Assembly (NCBI RefSeq): GCF_000740895.1
Contig: NC_025260.1
Span: forward strand, 1,716,001-1,780,000
Origin: Theileria orientalis strain Shintoku
Taxonomy: Eukaryota; Apicomplexa; Aconoidasida; Piroplasmida; Theileriidae
Reading direction: 5' to 3'
DNA: 64,000 nt
In this document: piece by piece, positions 49,850 to 61,500 of the stretch
Layout: every line of letters begins with the position of its first letter
Position numbering within the stretch: the stretch's first letter is position 1
Notes under the pieces: generated by a model
What the model was told of the DNA's origin: nothing
Databases searched by the model: none
What the model saw: only the letters and a program-made list of their open reading frames with translations
Position numbers and translations under genes: made by a program

Positions 49850-52579
49850 TCATTTGAACGACCACACCTGCATCACGTTGCAGGACTTGTAGTACACTAT
49901 CAGCGACTGCACGGAGACGTCCACGTAGTACTTCTGGCCCTTCTTGTTCGGGTCCAGCAGACCCTTTATGCTCGAGGCAGGCACTGAGTTCTTCGCCCTG
50001 TGCGGCCGCTGCGATGCCCTCTGCGCGTCGTCGGAGAGCGGCGAGGCGTCGAAGTCCGACGCGTCGAGGTAGAGGTAGTCCTCGATGGCGTCCCTCAGGT
50101 CCGAGCTCGAGGCCACTCGGTTCATGAGCTTCAGCGACCTTCGGTGCCCCTCCGAGCCGCGGCGGTGGCTTCCGCCGGCGCCCTCCGTCGAGTCCGACTT
50201 CAGCGAGCACCTCGAGTCGGTCCTCTTGAAGACGCACTTTTTGTTCTTGCCCTCGAACTCCTCCGCGTAGGACCCGTGCGACACGTTCCTCTTCATGTCC
50301 GCCAGCAGGGAGAACGAGAATATTTTGCATCCGATTGTGTAGTCCCAGACGAAAAGGTTGTGGCCCGAGTCGATAGTCACCAGCTTCGACCACCCGTCGT
50401 GCGCGCAGTGCGTTATGTCGCTGAGGTGCCCGTTGAGTGTGCACAGCGACTTGAACTTGAGCTTCTGGCTGCTCGGCTCTCCTCGTTCGTCGTTCGCCTT
50501 AATGCTCAGCCTCTGCAGGTACGTTTCCGTCTCACCCAACGCGCTTCCCTGCGCTGGCCCCTGCCCCTGCGTTCTGTACGTCACGTTAACTCCGTTAATG
50601 CTACTGCTCGAGTTTACTCTGGAGAGTCCACTCGCCGTGCTCATCGACTGAGAGGAGTTGCATCTGCTCAGCGTGCCTCTTCTTCCGTTCACTGTTCTGA
50701 ATGCTGCGTTGGTCGGGTAACTTGTGATGGTGACGTCGGCTCCGTTCGCTCCTACTACTCCGCTGATCACGTTGATTGTGTTCGAGTCGGCGCTCATATC
50801 CAGTGGCTCGTTTGTATTTGCCTGGACCACCGTGCCTCTCAAGTTTGACCCTGACGCTCCCCGTGCAGCTTCGCCCGGAATCATCGTTGCAGTTCCATGG
50901 GCACTCATGCTATCGACAACTCCGCCCGTGCCATTTGCTGCACCTGCTCTACTGGGCCGACCTACTCCATTTAATCCGCTCGTTGATCTCAGCTCACTCA
51001 AATCTGCGGCTCCCGATGCCGACTCTACTGGAGCAAACACATCTACTCCAACTCCACTCGTAGCTCCACTCGCACTGTAACCGCTGTAAGTGCTGTAACC
51101 GCTGTTGCCATAGCTGTTGGATGCACTCGACCAGTTCGACCAGTTAGACCCGTGCGACCAATCCAGTGCGTTAGACGCGTACTCATTCGAGCTATCCTCC
51201 GACGAGATGTCCTCGCAGTGCTTGTACGTTGCCTGCTTCCCAGAGGTCGACCGCTCGTTCGGGTGTATGACTTGCAGCACTCTGATGTAGTTTCTTATTA
51301 CTATTGCCCACTTCGAGTCCCTTTCCAGCGAGAGTATGCGGAAGGGCGGCTTAGGCACCAGGTAGTGCGCCTTTTCGCTGTTCGCGTTGTACAGGTCCAC
51401 GTACGTGCTTCTATTGTGCACGCTCGTCGAGAACGCCATCAGGCAGTTCGGCGCGTCTATTGAGAACGTGACCACTGGGTCGTTGATGCTTTCCGCCACG
51501 CTCCACTCGTCGTTCGACACGTCCACTGCGCCCAGGTAGTTGCCGTGGCTGAACGCCACCAACACCGCCTTGCTGTGCCACGACACGAACCTCAGAGTCG
51601 TGATTTCGTGTGTCGTCAGCTGCTCCTTGCGCTCCACTGCCACCTTGTCGCGCTCCATTCTCTTCTGCAGCACGACTCCTCTCGCAGTTCCCACGAAGAT
51701 GTTTATGTTGCTGAAGACCACCTCTCTTCCGTCCCAGGTCTGCAGCAGGCCGTATACGTCGATTGCTGAGACGTAGTCTTCCTCGTCTATGCTCATCTTC
51801 AGTGCCATTGACGGCACGTTTACGAAGCTCGTTCCGTCGTAGCAGTAAAACGACATTGCCAGCGTGCTTCCTCCAGTTCTGTACACTATCACCAGGATCT
51901 TCGGGACGTAGTTTGCGCGGCTCGTTACGCTCCTGAAGTTCGCTTCCTCCGTGTAACTGACGTCGTCCAGGCGCACCCAGCTACACAGCTTTATTTCGTG
52001 TCTTCTGCGTTCGTTCTGCGGCGCCATGAAGTTGTTGAACATGAATTTGTCCTCGTTCATGTTGAACCCGCATACGCTGCTGTTTGAGACCAGCAGGAAC
52101 GGGTTACAGCCCATCGTCGGCACCACCATTGTCGGCAGTATGAACCTCGACAGGTTCTCCGTGTACTGCTTATACTCTCCTCTCCAGCGCGAGCGCTTAA
52201 AGTTGTCCAATATGCTCAGGTTTAGCATCGGATTCGTCGACAGTGCTGTATCTGTGTTCATTATCTCCACTTTCCTTGCGGAACTCAGCAATCTATTTGC
52301 TGGATCGCTTATTCCTTGCCTTTTATCGAATGACGGCATTCTCAGCTGATACTTACTCGTTCCCTTTTCGTTTACCCATAAATCTGCTTCGTAGTGTCTA
52401 AAATTAACTCTCTTCATGTAGTAGTTAAGCCAGAACAGGTGGTGGTTAACCAATAGGCTCCTTACGTACCTTGACACTGAGGTCAGTGCCAAGAATTCCG
52501 AAAAGTCGAGATAATTGCAGATAAGCTCTATCACATCCTTAGGCGCCAAACCTATGAAACGCACGAGTGCGTTATCCAT
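49850..52579 (-). CDS. F-box-like / WD repeat protein
   Basis: Intronless, 909 residues, start MDNALVRF at 52579. Residues 10-50 (LAPKDVIELICNYLDFSEFLALTSVSRYV) form an F-box-like motif, the SKP1-binding module of SCF ubiquitin ligases. The body contains degenerate beta-propeller strands (RYVPKILVIVYRTG; WDGREVVFSNINIFVG; HGNYLGAVDVSNDEWSVA) and one typical WD40 unit near the end (LNGHLSDITHCAHDGWSKLVTIDSGHNLFVWDYTIG). A long Ser/Gly/Ala/Asn-rich disordered insert (about residues 480-690) splits the propeller. Likely substrate-recruiting subunit; substrate unknown. Absence of introns contrasts with its neighbours. Confidence 0.8.
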   Translation of the reverse strand: MDNALVRFIGLAPKDVIELICNYLDFSEFLALTSVSRYVRSLLVNHHLFWLNYYMKRVNFRHYEADLWVNEKGTSKYQLRMPSFDKRQGISDPANRLLSSARKVEIMNTDTALSTNPMLNLSILDNFKRSRWRGEYKQYTENLSRFILPTMVVPTMGCNPFLLVSNSSVCGFNMNEDKFMFNNFMAPQNERRRHEIKLCSWVRLDDVSYTEEANFRSVTSRANYVPKILVIVYRTGGSTLAMSFYCYDGTSFVNVPSMALKMSIDEEDYVSAIDVYGLLQTWDGREVVFSNINIFVGTARGVVLQKRMERDKVAVERKEQLTTHEITTLRFVSWHSKAVLVAFSHGNYLGAVDVSNDEWSVAESINDPVVTFSIDAPNCLMAFSTSVHNRSTYVDLYNANSEKAHYLVPKPPFRILSLERDSKWAIVIRNYIRVLQVIHPNERSTSGKQATYKHCEDISSEDSSNEYASNALDWSHGSNWSNWSSASNSYGNSGYSTYSGYSASGATSGVGVDVFAPVESASGAADLSELRSTSGLNGVGRPSRAGAANGTGGVVDSMSAHGTATMIPGEAARGASGSNLRGTVVQANTNEPLDMSADSNTINVISGVVGANGADVTITSYPTNAAFRTVNGRRGTLSRCNSSQSMSTASGLSRVNSSSSINGVNVTYRTQGQGPAQGSALGETETYLQRLSIKANDERGEPSSQKLKFKSLCTLNGHLSDITHCAHDGWSKLVTIDSGHNLFVWDYTIGCKIFSFSLLADMKRNVSHGSYAEEFEGKNKKCVFKRTDSRCSLKSDSTEGAGGSHRRGSEGHRRSLKLMNRVASSSDLRDAIEDYLYLDASDFDASPLSDDAQRASQRPHRAKNSVPASSIKGLLDPNKKGQKYYVDVSVQSLIVYYKSCNVMQVWSFK

Positions 52580-53090
52580 CTAGGATTTACATATACTGGT
52601 ATTAATTTTCCATTATTATTGTTTTATTTTCCAATATTGATATTACCTAATTCCTAATAGACAATATACAATATTTTATTCTCTTTTAGATCAATTCCTT
52701 TCCAAATTAATTTACGATACTCAAGGAATTGTTTTATACCAGATATATGTATGAAATATGAATAAATGGGTAGTAAGCGTCTCGTGCTACACCAGGTAAC
52801 ACATGGATTATAACACACGATTTTAATCTGTTTTTTGTAATAAAACTTTCAAATCTACACAAACACTTATTTTAAATATTAAAATACAATTAACTAGGGC
52901 CACGGATCTTTAATCTTAAGGATTAGTTCATATGCGTGAATATCAGCGTTTATCTCATCATTCAGGTTCCATTCTGATCCTACAGCTATTTGATCGTTCT
53001 AAAATTCCATCTTATTACATAATTTCATTTACACTAAATATATCAACTTTACGTGTATACACTCATTTATGTTATACATATTTTATCAAT
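52580..53090. other. Intergenic, divergent, AT-rich
   Basis: Divergent promoters for the F-box/WD and the small secreted-protein genes. No exon or RNA seen. Confidence 0.6.
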
Positions 53091-53540
53091 ATGACTACCG
53101 GTTCTTCCCTGAGAAAGATGCACATCGCTCAGATCATTCTGTGCATACTTGTATTTAAAAGTACAGTGGAAGGATACGTGAACGAGGACTTGGTCAAAAA
53201 GGGTCTAGACCAAAACACTATCAACCAAGTGTTCAGGATCGTTGAGCAAATAGGTGATTATTCGGAGACAGTTCCAAACCTGTTTAGAGTTGTCAGGAAA
53301 AACCTAGAAGATTTAGAACGGGAAATAAAAGTGAAAACCTTGCTGCCTGCGAAAGATAAGTTGGAAGCTTTCAGAGCAATAAGTGAGCCTATCAACAGAT
53401 TCCTCAGGCAATCTCCAAAAGAATATTACATACATAACCCTCCGAGAGGAACTGCCTACAAGGTCCAACTGAACATTGCCAAGGAAGTCGTTAGGAATGT
53501 CTACAGGGAACTCCAGACGCTCTGGCTTTCAAATGTCTAA
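53091..53540 (+). CDS. Small secreted helical protein, unknown
   Basis: Single exon, 149 residues, start ATG 53091 (or 53118). Signal peptide after a short basic stretch (MHIAQIILCILVFKSTVEG), mature part starts YVNEDLV and is helical (KGLDQNTINQVFRIVEQIGDYSE, LEDLEREIKVKTLLPAKDKLEAF) without cysteines. Not recognised; typical of small apicomplexan secreted proteins. Confidence 0.8.
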   Translation: MTTGSSLRKMHIAQIILCILVFKSTVEGYVNEDLVKKGLDQNTINQVFRIVEQIGDYSETVPNLFRVVRKNLEDLEREIKVKTLLPAKDKLEAFRAISEPINRFLRQSPKEYYIHNPPRGTAYKVQLNIAKEVVRNVYRELQTLWLSNV

Positions 53541-53805
53541 GAATCAGCATCATTAACATCGAAATAACAAATGACTATAAAAATGACAACTAGAAAACAA
53601 AAACTACTTCAATCGTTGAATTTTTAAAAATGTGTGGCGTTATGAGAGATGTTATTTCCAAATGAATACCACGTACACATTTTATTAATTCTTAACATAC
53701 GTTTTGTTTTTTGTTTAACTCGAGTTTGTTTTTATAGTTTATTTTTTATTTCACAACTACCATTCTTAATGTGTAACCCATAAATTCATACATCTTTACT
53801 TAAAT

Positions 53806-55410
53806 ATGGAATCCGTAATACTCTCCGGCCCTGGCCCGGTGAAAATAAGGAGAAAATACCCACTCCCCAGTGGGTTCGATGACCCTTATGACAGCAACTT
53901 CGACCCTCTCTATAACAGTGACCCCTTTGCTCCGCAGGAGGAACCCGAAGAAGAGGCAGAGCCGTACTTCGTATGGCGCAGGAACGCGCCGTTCCTCTAC
54001 GACGCAGTCTCAGTGTACAACCTGGAGTGGCCTTCACTGACGGTCGATTTCATGGACGACTCGAAAAGCTTCAGGGTCAAGAACGGGTCACTCACGCAGA
54101 GACTCCTGCTGGGCACACACACTTCGGGCTCGGAAACCGAGTTTGCAATGGTCGCAGAGCTTAGGACGGGGGTCTACTCTCTGCGCGAGAACATGACGAC
54201 ATGCGAGAACTACAACGGCTTCGTTTCCGCAAGGAAGAACAGGGAAAACAACCCGGCCCAGCCGAGTTATCCCAGTCTGGACATAAAGGCGAAGATTGTG
54301 CACCCCGGGGAAGTGAACAGGATTTCGCACGTTCCAGGCACGCACTTTTCATTCGTCACGCAGTCGAACAACGGAACGCTCTACCAGTTCGACTATTCGA
54401 AGCACCCGTTCAACCCGCGCGACGTGAAGACGTCACTGCCTCAGCTGGTTTTGGGAGGAGGGCACTCGTCGGAAGGCTACGGAATTACGTGGAACTCGTC
54501 CAAGAAGCTGGTTTCATGCGCCACTGACGGGAGCCTGTGTCTGTGGGACTTGAACGCAAGGTCTGCTACCCAGACGAAGTCGCACTCGGGGGTTGCAGAC
54601 AGTGTTCCAGTATTGACCCCTGTATCAACATATTCAAACGCCAGTGCAAGTTTTACAACGAGCGGCTCTCATAAATCTAGTAGCAGTAACGCTAACAGTA
54701 AATACACTAGTAACAGTAACACTAATAACACTAGTAACGCTGACAGTAAATACACTAGTAACAGTAACAGTAATAACAATGACAGCAACAGTGGTGAAGA
54801 AAAAAACGCACTCAACGATGTGGAGTTTTTATACAACGACGACAATGTGGTTCTCACTGCCTCCGACGACGGCAACGTATATTTGGTGGACCTGAGAAGC
54901 GCCTCGACTGGTAAAAGGAACAACGACCTGAGCAAGTTTAACACCGATTTGAGCCACAGCTCACAGCTCAGTAACTGCGTGGAAACGGCAATGACGAGTG
55001 TGGCCTCCGTGGACTCTGGCGTAAACTGTCTGAGTGTAAACACGTTCAACAGCAACTACTTCGTCTGCGGCTGCGAAAACGGGGACATTTACCTGTACGA
55101 CCTCAGGATGCCCTCGAAAAGCGTGCTCCTGCTGGACCATCACAAGGAGTCAGTGAGTCAGATCGAGTTCAACCGGGCCTGCTGCGGCCTCTTTGCATCC
55201 TCGTCCAACGACGCCACGGTGTGCGTCTTCGACCTCGGCTGCCGAGGCCAGGAGCTGCGGTTCGTGCACCAGGGCCACAAGGCGCAGGTCAACGACATAT
55301 CGTGGGCGAAGCTGAACCCCTATGAGGCTGGCCACGTCGGATTCACTCTGGCCTCAGTGTCCCAGGACAATTTACTCCAGTGCTTCACTCCAAACTACTC
55401 ATCGCTGTAG
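53806..55410 (+). CDS. RBBP4/MSI1/CAF-1 p48-type WD40 histone chaperone
   Basis: Intronless, 534 residues. Starts with the RBBP4 family N-terminal helix (WRRNAPFLYDAVSVYNLEWPSLTVDF), then LLGTHTSGSE, HPGEVNRISHVPG, GHSSEGYGITWN, LCLWDLN, NVYLVDLRS, GDIYLYDLR, GHKAQVNDISW and SQDNLLQCF. WPSL, the HPGEV block and the EGYGxxWN motif identify the family that binds histone H4 in HAT, HDAC and CAF-1 complexes. A Ser/Asn/Thr-rich insert of about 70 residues (from about residue 270) is encoded by tandem repeats of aacagtaaatacactagta and lies between two propeller blades. The C-terminus ends QCFTPNYSSL. Confidence 0.92.
   Translation: MESVILSGPGPVKIRRKYPLPSGFDDPYDSNFDPLYNSDPFAPQEEPEEEAEPYFVWRRNAPFLYDAVSVYNLEWPSLTVDFMDDSKSFRVKNGSLTQRLLLGTHTSGSETEFAMVAELRTGVYSLRENMTTCENYNGFVSARKNRENNPAQPSYPSLDIKAKIVHPGEVNRISHVPGTHFSFVTQSNNGTLYQFDYSKHPFNPRDVKTSLPQLVLGGGHSSEGYGITWNSSKKLVSCATDGSLCLWDLNARSATQTKSHSGVADSVPVLTPVSTYSNASASFTTSGSHKSSSSNANSKYTSNSNTNNTSNADSKYTSNSNSNNNDSNSGEEKNALNDVEFLYNDDNVVLTASDDGNVYLVDLRSASTGKRNNDLSKFNTDLSHSSQLSNCVETAMTSVASVDSGVNCLSVNTFNSNYFVCGCENGDIYLYDLRMPSKSVLLLDHHKESVSQIEFNRACCGLFASSSNDATVCVFDLGCRGQELRFVHQGHKAQVNDISWAKLNPYEAGHVGFTLASVSQDNLLQCFTPNYSSL
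54670..54790. repeat. Coding tandem repeat of Ser/Asn/Thr codons
   Basis: About 54-base near-repeat (ctagtaacagtaac...aataac) inside the RBBP4-type gene, giving repeated SNSNT/NNTSN. Confidence 0.85.
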
Positions 55411-55533
55411 AAGCACAAGGCCAAAAACGTTTCCATGTAATATTTTGCAAGCAGGACTCACAAATACAAACAGTAATGATATTTGATAAACTGCAAATGG
55501 TAACTAGTAAATATACACTATCACAATTATGCT

Positions 55534-58500
55534 CTAGTTCCTTATGTGCATTGCTCTTCGCCATATTGCCACCACACCCTTTGAATCCGTTGACACCATC
55601 ATCGTGTCGTTATCGTTCACTGCCGTCGATACCACCGGGCCGCTGTGGAAACTGATTGAGAACGGTATATTTTCATCAGATAGTGAGAATATGAGTATGT
55701 TTCTATCTTCGGAGCCGCTGATGCACCAGCCTCCTCCGAACTTAGAGTAACATGACCTCAGAGGCAAGGCCACATGGTTGTTGTTGACGTTGTACCTACA
55801 CGAGTTTGTGAGTTGTTGCATCATTGGCTAGATTAGTCACTGATCCAACTAGTATAATAATCGTCCAATTAGTTTGACATCGTTAGATTAGTCAATGATC
55901 TAACTAGTATAATAATCGTCCAATAGTTTGACATCGTTAGATTGGTTGCTGGTATAACTAGCGTAAAAGTCTTTACCTGTGTGTAAGCTCCATTATCTTT
56001 CCACTGTTCGGGTCGTATATCACGTTCAGGACTGATATTGACCCGCTGCAGACGTTGGCGATCAGCGATGGGAGTGCTTCACTGCTCGTAGGCGATACGA
56101 ATGATAGACATGTTACGGGCCCCTGTGTAATATTTACAGAGTTAATAGTAGAGTGGATGAATATTTACATGCTTGTTTGACATAATAAACTAAAATAACT
56201 ACCAGTCATACAATAGCCACAATAAACTAACTACCACCAGTGAAACAGCCACAATAAACTAACTACCAGTCATGCAATAGCCACAATAAACTAACTACCA
56301 CCAGCAGAGAATGGCTGCACTCACCCTTGATATTTGCTTCGTCAGCGTCACCTTAAGCAGCATGTTCGCCTGAGACTCGTACACTGTTATAGAGCCACGC
56401 TCGCTTCCCGCCAGTATGTTGAGCCTGGTGTCGTCGAAGGCCAGACACCGCAGTTCGCTCTTCGTCCTTATCTTCTGCACCACCGTTCCCTCGTTGTAGT
56501 CCACGATTCTCAGCGTCGGGTTCGAGTTGCACGAGAAGAACAGGTTTGGCTGCAGCGGGTGGAAGTAGATGCAGAGTCCCGGGTACGAGTCGTTGAATAC
56601 CTTCACGAGCTCTCCCGTCATGACGTTCCACGCCCTGATTGTGCAGTCCACTGATATGCTCACCAGCTCATTGGCGTTCATTTTCGAGAAGCTCATGCAC
56701 GTCACCGCCTTCGTGTGCAGCGCGAGCGTTGCGAAGTCCACTATTTTCGTCGTCTCGTCGTACACCACTTCGTCATTGCTCAACGAGCTGGCCAACTGCT
56801 CATCATCCCTATAAATATTATAATTGTTTTATTTTGTTCCTTTTTGTTTTGTCTACTCTCGTTAGTTTTAGTCTATCATCTAATTTCTATTCTCATAATC
56901 TAGTATATATATCAACTAATTTCTATTCTTACCTTAGGTTGTTCGACAGCACTGTCAACTCCAGCGACGTGCGATATACGTGGAATATGTTGATCGTTCC
57001 GTTTCTTCTTCCCACTGCCACCACTATGTACGGGTCCGTCAACTCCTCAGGCCTTATCGCCACGCATGTCACTGCACTGTCGTACTTTGACACGTGCGCC
57101 ACTCTCTTCAGTCCCAGTGGCGGCAGCTTGTTTGCTTCGTGTTCTATTATCGTCGCCTGCAGCAACTTCGCCTGTGACGCCGAGCCTCCTATTCCCGTCA
57201 GGAAGCTTCTGAACCTTTCGTAGAAGAACGCTATTGGGCTCTTGGTGATACTCTTCTGTCCCTTCACACCTGCGCATAGTTGTAAAGAGTGCATTGTGCA
57301 ATGGGCCCACTAGTACTTAAATCATACTTTCTATCACCATTACCACTTTAACGTTGCTTAATATCTATTTACAACACCGTTACTTATCTATCCTATCCGT
57401 GACTTACTTCTTGCTGACGACGGCTTCTTTGTCAGTATTGTTCTCAGACTCTTCTTCGACTCAATGAACGGCAGCGTCTTCTTTATGAAATTGAACAGGT
57501 TGTCCACTTTCACGAACAAAATCTCATTTTCAGTCGCTAAATAACACAATACACGTGATTCTTAAGTCCTTTTATATATACCAATATATAAACGACTATC
57601 CACTATTATCTAACAGACTATCAACCAATATCTTGCCAAGTATCTACTATACGATACCAAATCTCTGTGCCAGCGACAAATCCGTTGGAATCTTCGACTG
57701 TTCCACCAGTATCAGGTCATTTTGCAGCATGATGATGCTCGTGTATTTCAACTGCACGTACGACATGATGATTTTAACCATGGTTATGCACTCTATCATC
57801 GACCTTTCCGAGCTCGGGTCGAAGCACACTGCTATCAGGTACGTGTTCTTCATCAGCTTCCTCGTCTCCTCGTCGTCGATGTACTCTCCCGGCACCTCCA
57901 CGAGACTCAACGCGTTGTTGTCTAAATTTTAATTTAGTCGCTCTGCCAACTAGTACCACTACTATAACTTCTACCAATATTGACAACTAGTACAACTAGA
58001 ATAACTAACAACATTGACAACTAGTACAACTAGAATAACTAACAACATTGACAAGTTCTACTAATACTATAACGACTACATATATACGACTACTTAAATC
58101 ACATAACTTCTACCAATATTGACAACTAGTACCACTAAAATAACTGCGCAATTCCTACCGTGCTCCGGCTTAAAGTAGTTTACGTGCATCTGGAAGCTCG
58201 TCAGCGCGTCCTTGCTCCTCTGGAATAGCCTGTGCCTGCTCAGGTTTTCCTCGTCCGCGTTTGAGATGAGCGCCATCTCCACCAGCCTGCTCTTCCCCGA
58301 GCCCGCGGGCCCGCAGAGCACTATATCTACCATCGTGTCCTTCGCCAGCATCTCCTCCGTGTTAATCTGCTGGTACGAGTCCACTCTCGACACTGGCGAG
58401 CCCTCCGGCCTCACTGTGTAATTTTCGTTAACACCGGTGAGTTCCTCCAGAAACTTACCTCCTGCGTGCGGACTCGTGATCTCCTTCGATATGAACTGCT

Positions 58501-61500
58501 TTATCATCTTCAGGTCTGCCAGTATCTTCTTGTTCGTGTTCTCCAGGTGCGTTATTTTTTCAGTGAGGTCCTTGTTGTTGATCGCCAGCTGCTCCTTCTC
58601 CATCAGGATCAGCTCCTTCTCGTTCCTCTCCTTCATCAGAAGTCCGTTGAGGCTGCTCAGCCTTGCTTGCAGCTGCAGCACCTTCGACTCGTAGTCGCTC
58701 AGCTTCAGCTTATCTTCCTTCAGTTCCTCCTGCAGCAGCTGATTTTTCTCTATCATCGTGCCCAGCGACTTTGCTTCCTGCTGCAGCCTCTTGAACTGTC
58801 TCTTCGCGAGCACGCTTCTCCAGTTGACTTGCAGCTTCAGGACGCTTCTCTTCATTTCTCTGTAGTGTCTTCTCTGCACGTACATCTTGAAGTAGCTCTG
58901 TATTGTCGTCGCTGCTCCGTTGATATACTTCTCTCTCGACTCTTTCCTGCTCGCCATGCTTCTGAACTTGCTCTGCAGCCTCACCCACTTCTCCAGTCTC
59001 CTTCTGTACTCTCCTCTCGTCTTCAGCATTCTGTACGTCGACTGCACTGTCAGCGACGCCCACATACACTTTCTGCGATACTCTCTGATCTTCCTTATTT
59101 TATACTTCAGGTACATCTGCAGTGTTCTTATCTTCTTCATCCACTCCTTGTACATCTTCCTCTGACGATAGCTTCTGTAATTTTTCTGTATTACCACTGC
59201 GCTTTCGTTCCTCAGCATTTGCAGCGAGTTAAACAGCACTTCGTACACGTTATTCTTGAAGAAGATTACCGTTTTTCCGAATGCCAGCGAACCCTCCTTG
59301 TACGGGTCAGCGCTCATCGTCCTCTTGATCACTGTGTCCAGCAGCATCTTACTCATCTTTCTCATGTCCGGCTTGTTGCTCAGCACCTCTTTCTGCTCCT
59401 CTCCTCTCAGCAGGTACTTGAACTTGTTGTAGAAGACTGCGTGCGTCAGACGCACTGGGTACCCTGCTCTGCTCACTTCCACCACTTGCAGCATACCTCC
59501 GCACCTAATTCATTATTATTATCATTATCATTATTATCATTATCATTATTATCATTATCATTATCATCATTATTATTATCATCATTGTTTTTTTTGTACG
59601 GAGCTTTTACTTTCACTCATTAGTTACATATTTATCAGCGCTACTATTTTCGTGTACACTATCACTAACTTTCTTTGCTAACTATCTAACTGTTTCATTT
59701 ACTTACTTTAACTGCTCATTCACTGACAATCTTTCAAATATGTTTGGCTTATTATATTGATTCGGCTTTATGCATCTTATGAAATGCGGCTCTGTCTTTC
59801 CTATTTTATTCATCAGTACGTCCAATTGATTTGTAAACTGCGTTGATATTGTCTTCCTCTTCTTCATTAGTTGTGTCAAATTTTGATTTGATTTTATTAA
59901 CGACTCAAATATCTGTTTAATTTGTTTATTTTTAACATTCGTTATAAAGTGCAGTGAGTCGTCTGACAGTTGGTCCTTATTTTTTTCTAGGAACCCGTCC
60001 ACCTTGTACTTTACTCCTCCCGCGAAGTGGTTTATTATAAAACACGTTTGGTCGGTTCGCACCTTGTCAAACCTCTTGTTGCCTATATCCATCCGTTAGT
60101 AATAATCAACATTTAGTTGTAAATATTCATCAATATACATTTAGTTGTAAATATTCATCAATATACATTTAGTTGTAAATATTCATCAATGCACAGATAT
60201 ATAATTATAAATGTGTGCTTGTTCACATATCTATAATCAACTATACATAGTTGCTATACACAGATATTCCTCTACTACTAACTAAAGGACTCAGAAATCA
60301 GTTTTTACGAACCTGTATGCTTCTGTACCATCTTGTTACACAGTGTCTGATCGGTTCCACCTGGAATATGACACTCTTCGTCGATCATAGCAAATATACC
60401 CTAAGTGTTTATTACTATAAATTGGACAACTAGCTACTCGTCAACGGCATATGATAACTGCAGCTCTATCTATCTCTACTTCTTCCTTACGCTTATCTTT
60501 GCCTTGAAGAGGTCTATGCAGTCCTGGTTATCTGGGAAGTCCAGCGGATTCCAGCTGATGCCCTCGTCCGTGTACAGCTGCTGCTCGTACTTGAAGACGC
60601 AGTTGTTGAAGAAGTTCTGCAGCGTCTCGTTGGTGAAGTTGATGCACAGCTGCTCGAACGAGTTAAGCTGGAAACACTCAAACCCGAATATGTCCAGTAT
60701 TCCCGCCGACACGTCCACTTCGCTCTGCTTCGGGTCCACTGCCGAGTTCGCTACGTTAACCACGAAGTCGAACAGTATGCTGTATATGTTCTTCGCTATT
60801 GCGTCCCTCGTGTCCACTGCCTCGTCTATTCTCTTCGGCTTCGTGTAGAACTCGTTGACCGTTTTTATGCTTCTCGTTAGCAGCACGTTCAGCAGGTCGC
60901 TCTCCTCGACCTGCAGCAGCTCTGCGATCTTCGTGATTTTGTCGTCCAGGTTCGAGACCACTGCTCCCTCGGAGCACTCCGCGTTGATGACGAACTCTAT
61001 GTTCGTCAGGTGCAGCACTGTCGCCACCACTGAGAATATCACGTTGACCTCCTCGGAGCTCAGCCCGAGCGTGTCCATTGCCATCAGGTTCTCGTTGAAG
61101 AAGCTGAGGTCGAATGTTTCGTCGTAGTTTCCTATAGGCCTCACGTCCGGCACTATTCTGAAGTTTCCTTGGAAGTGGCTCAGGTCTATGTGCCAGCTTT
61201 GGTTGTTCGAGGTCACGAATGTGTACTCGTTTCCGTACTTTCTGTTCGCCGCCACCAGCTGGTGGAACACGTGGTAGTTTCTCTCTCCTGGCTGCTGCTG
61301 CGCGATTCTCACCTTCTCCAGCAGGTACGTCTGTATCGTCGCTCCTATCAGCTGCAGTCTGTCCGACGTCCTCTGCACGTACTGCAGCTCTATGTATTTG
61401 CCGTAGCGACTCGAGTTATGGTTCCTCAGCGTGCTTGCGTTTCCGAAACTCTCCAGGAGCGGGTTGCTTTCCAGCACCTTCATCTCCACGTTGTCCTTCA

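Noticed and set aside
50000..50848. 282-codon plus-strand frame
   Set aside because: Antisense shadow of the F-box/WD gene; composition is an Arg/Val-rich mirror.
58466..59623. Long plus-strand open frame opposite the myosin coiled coil and IQ repeats
   Set aside because: Mirror of the GC-rich, stop-poor myosin coding strand; no start context and no family.
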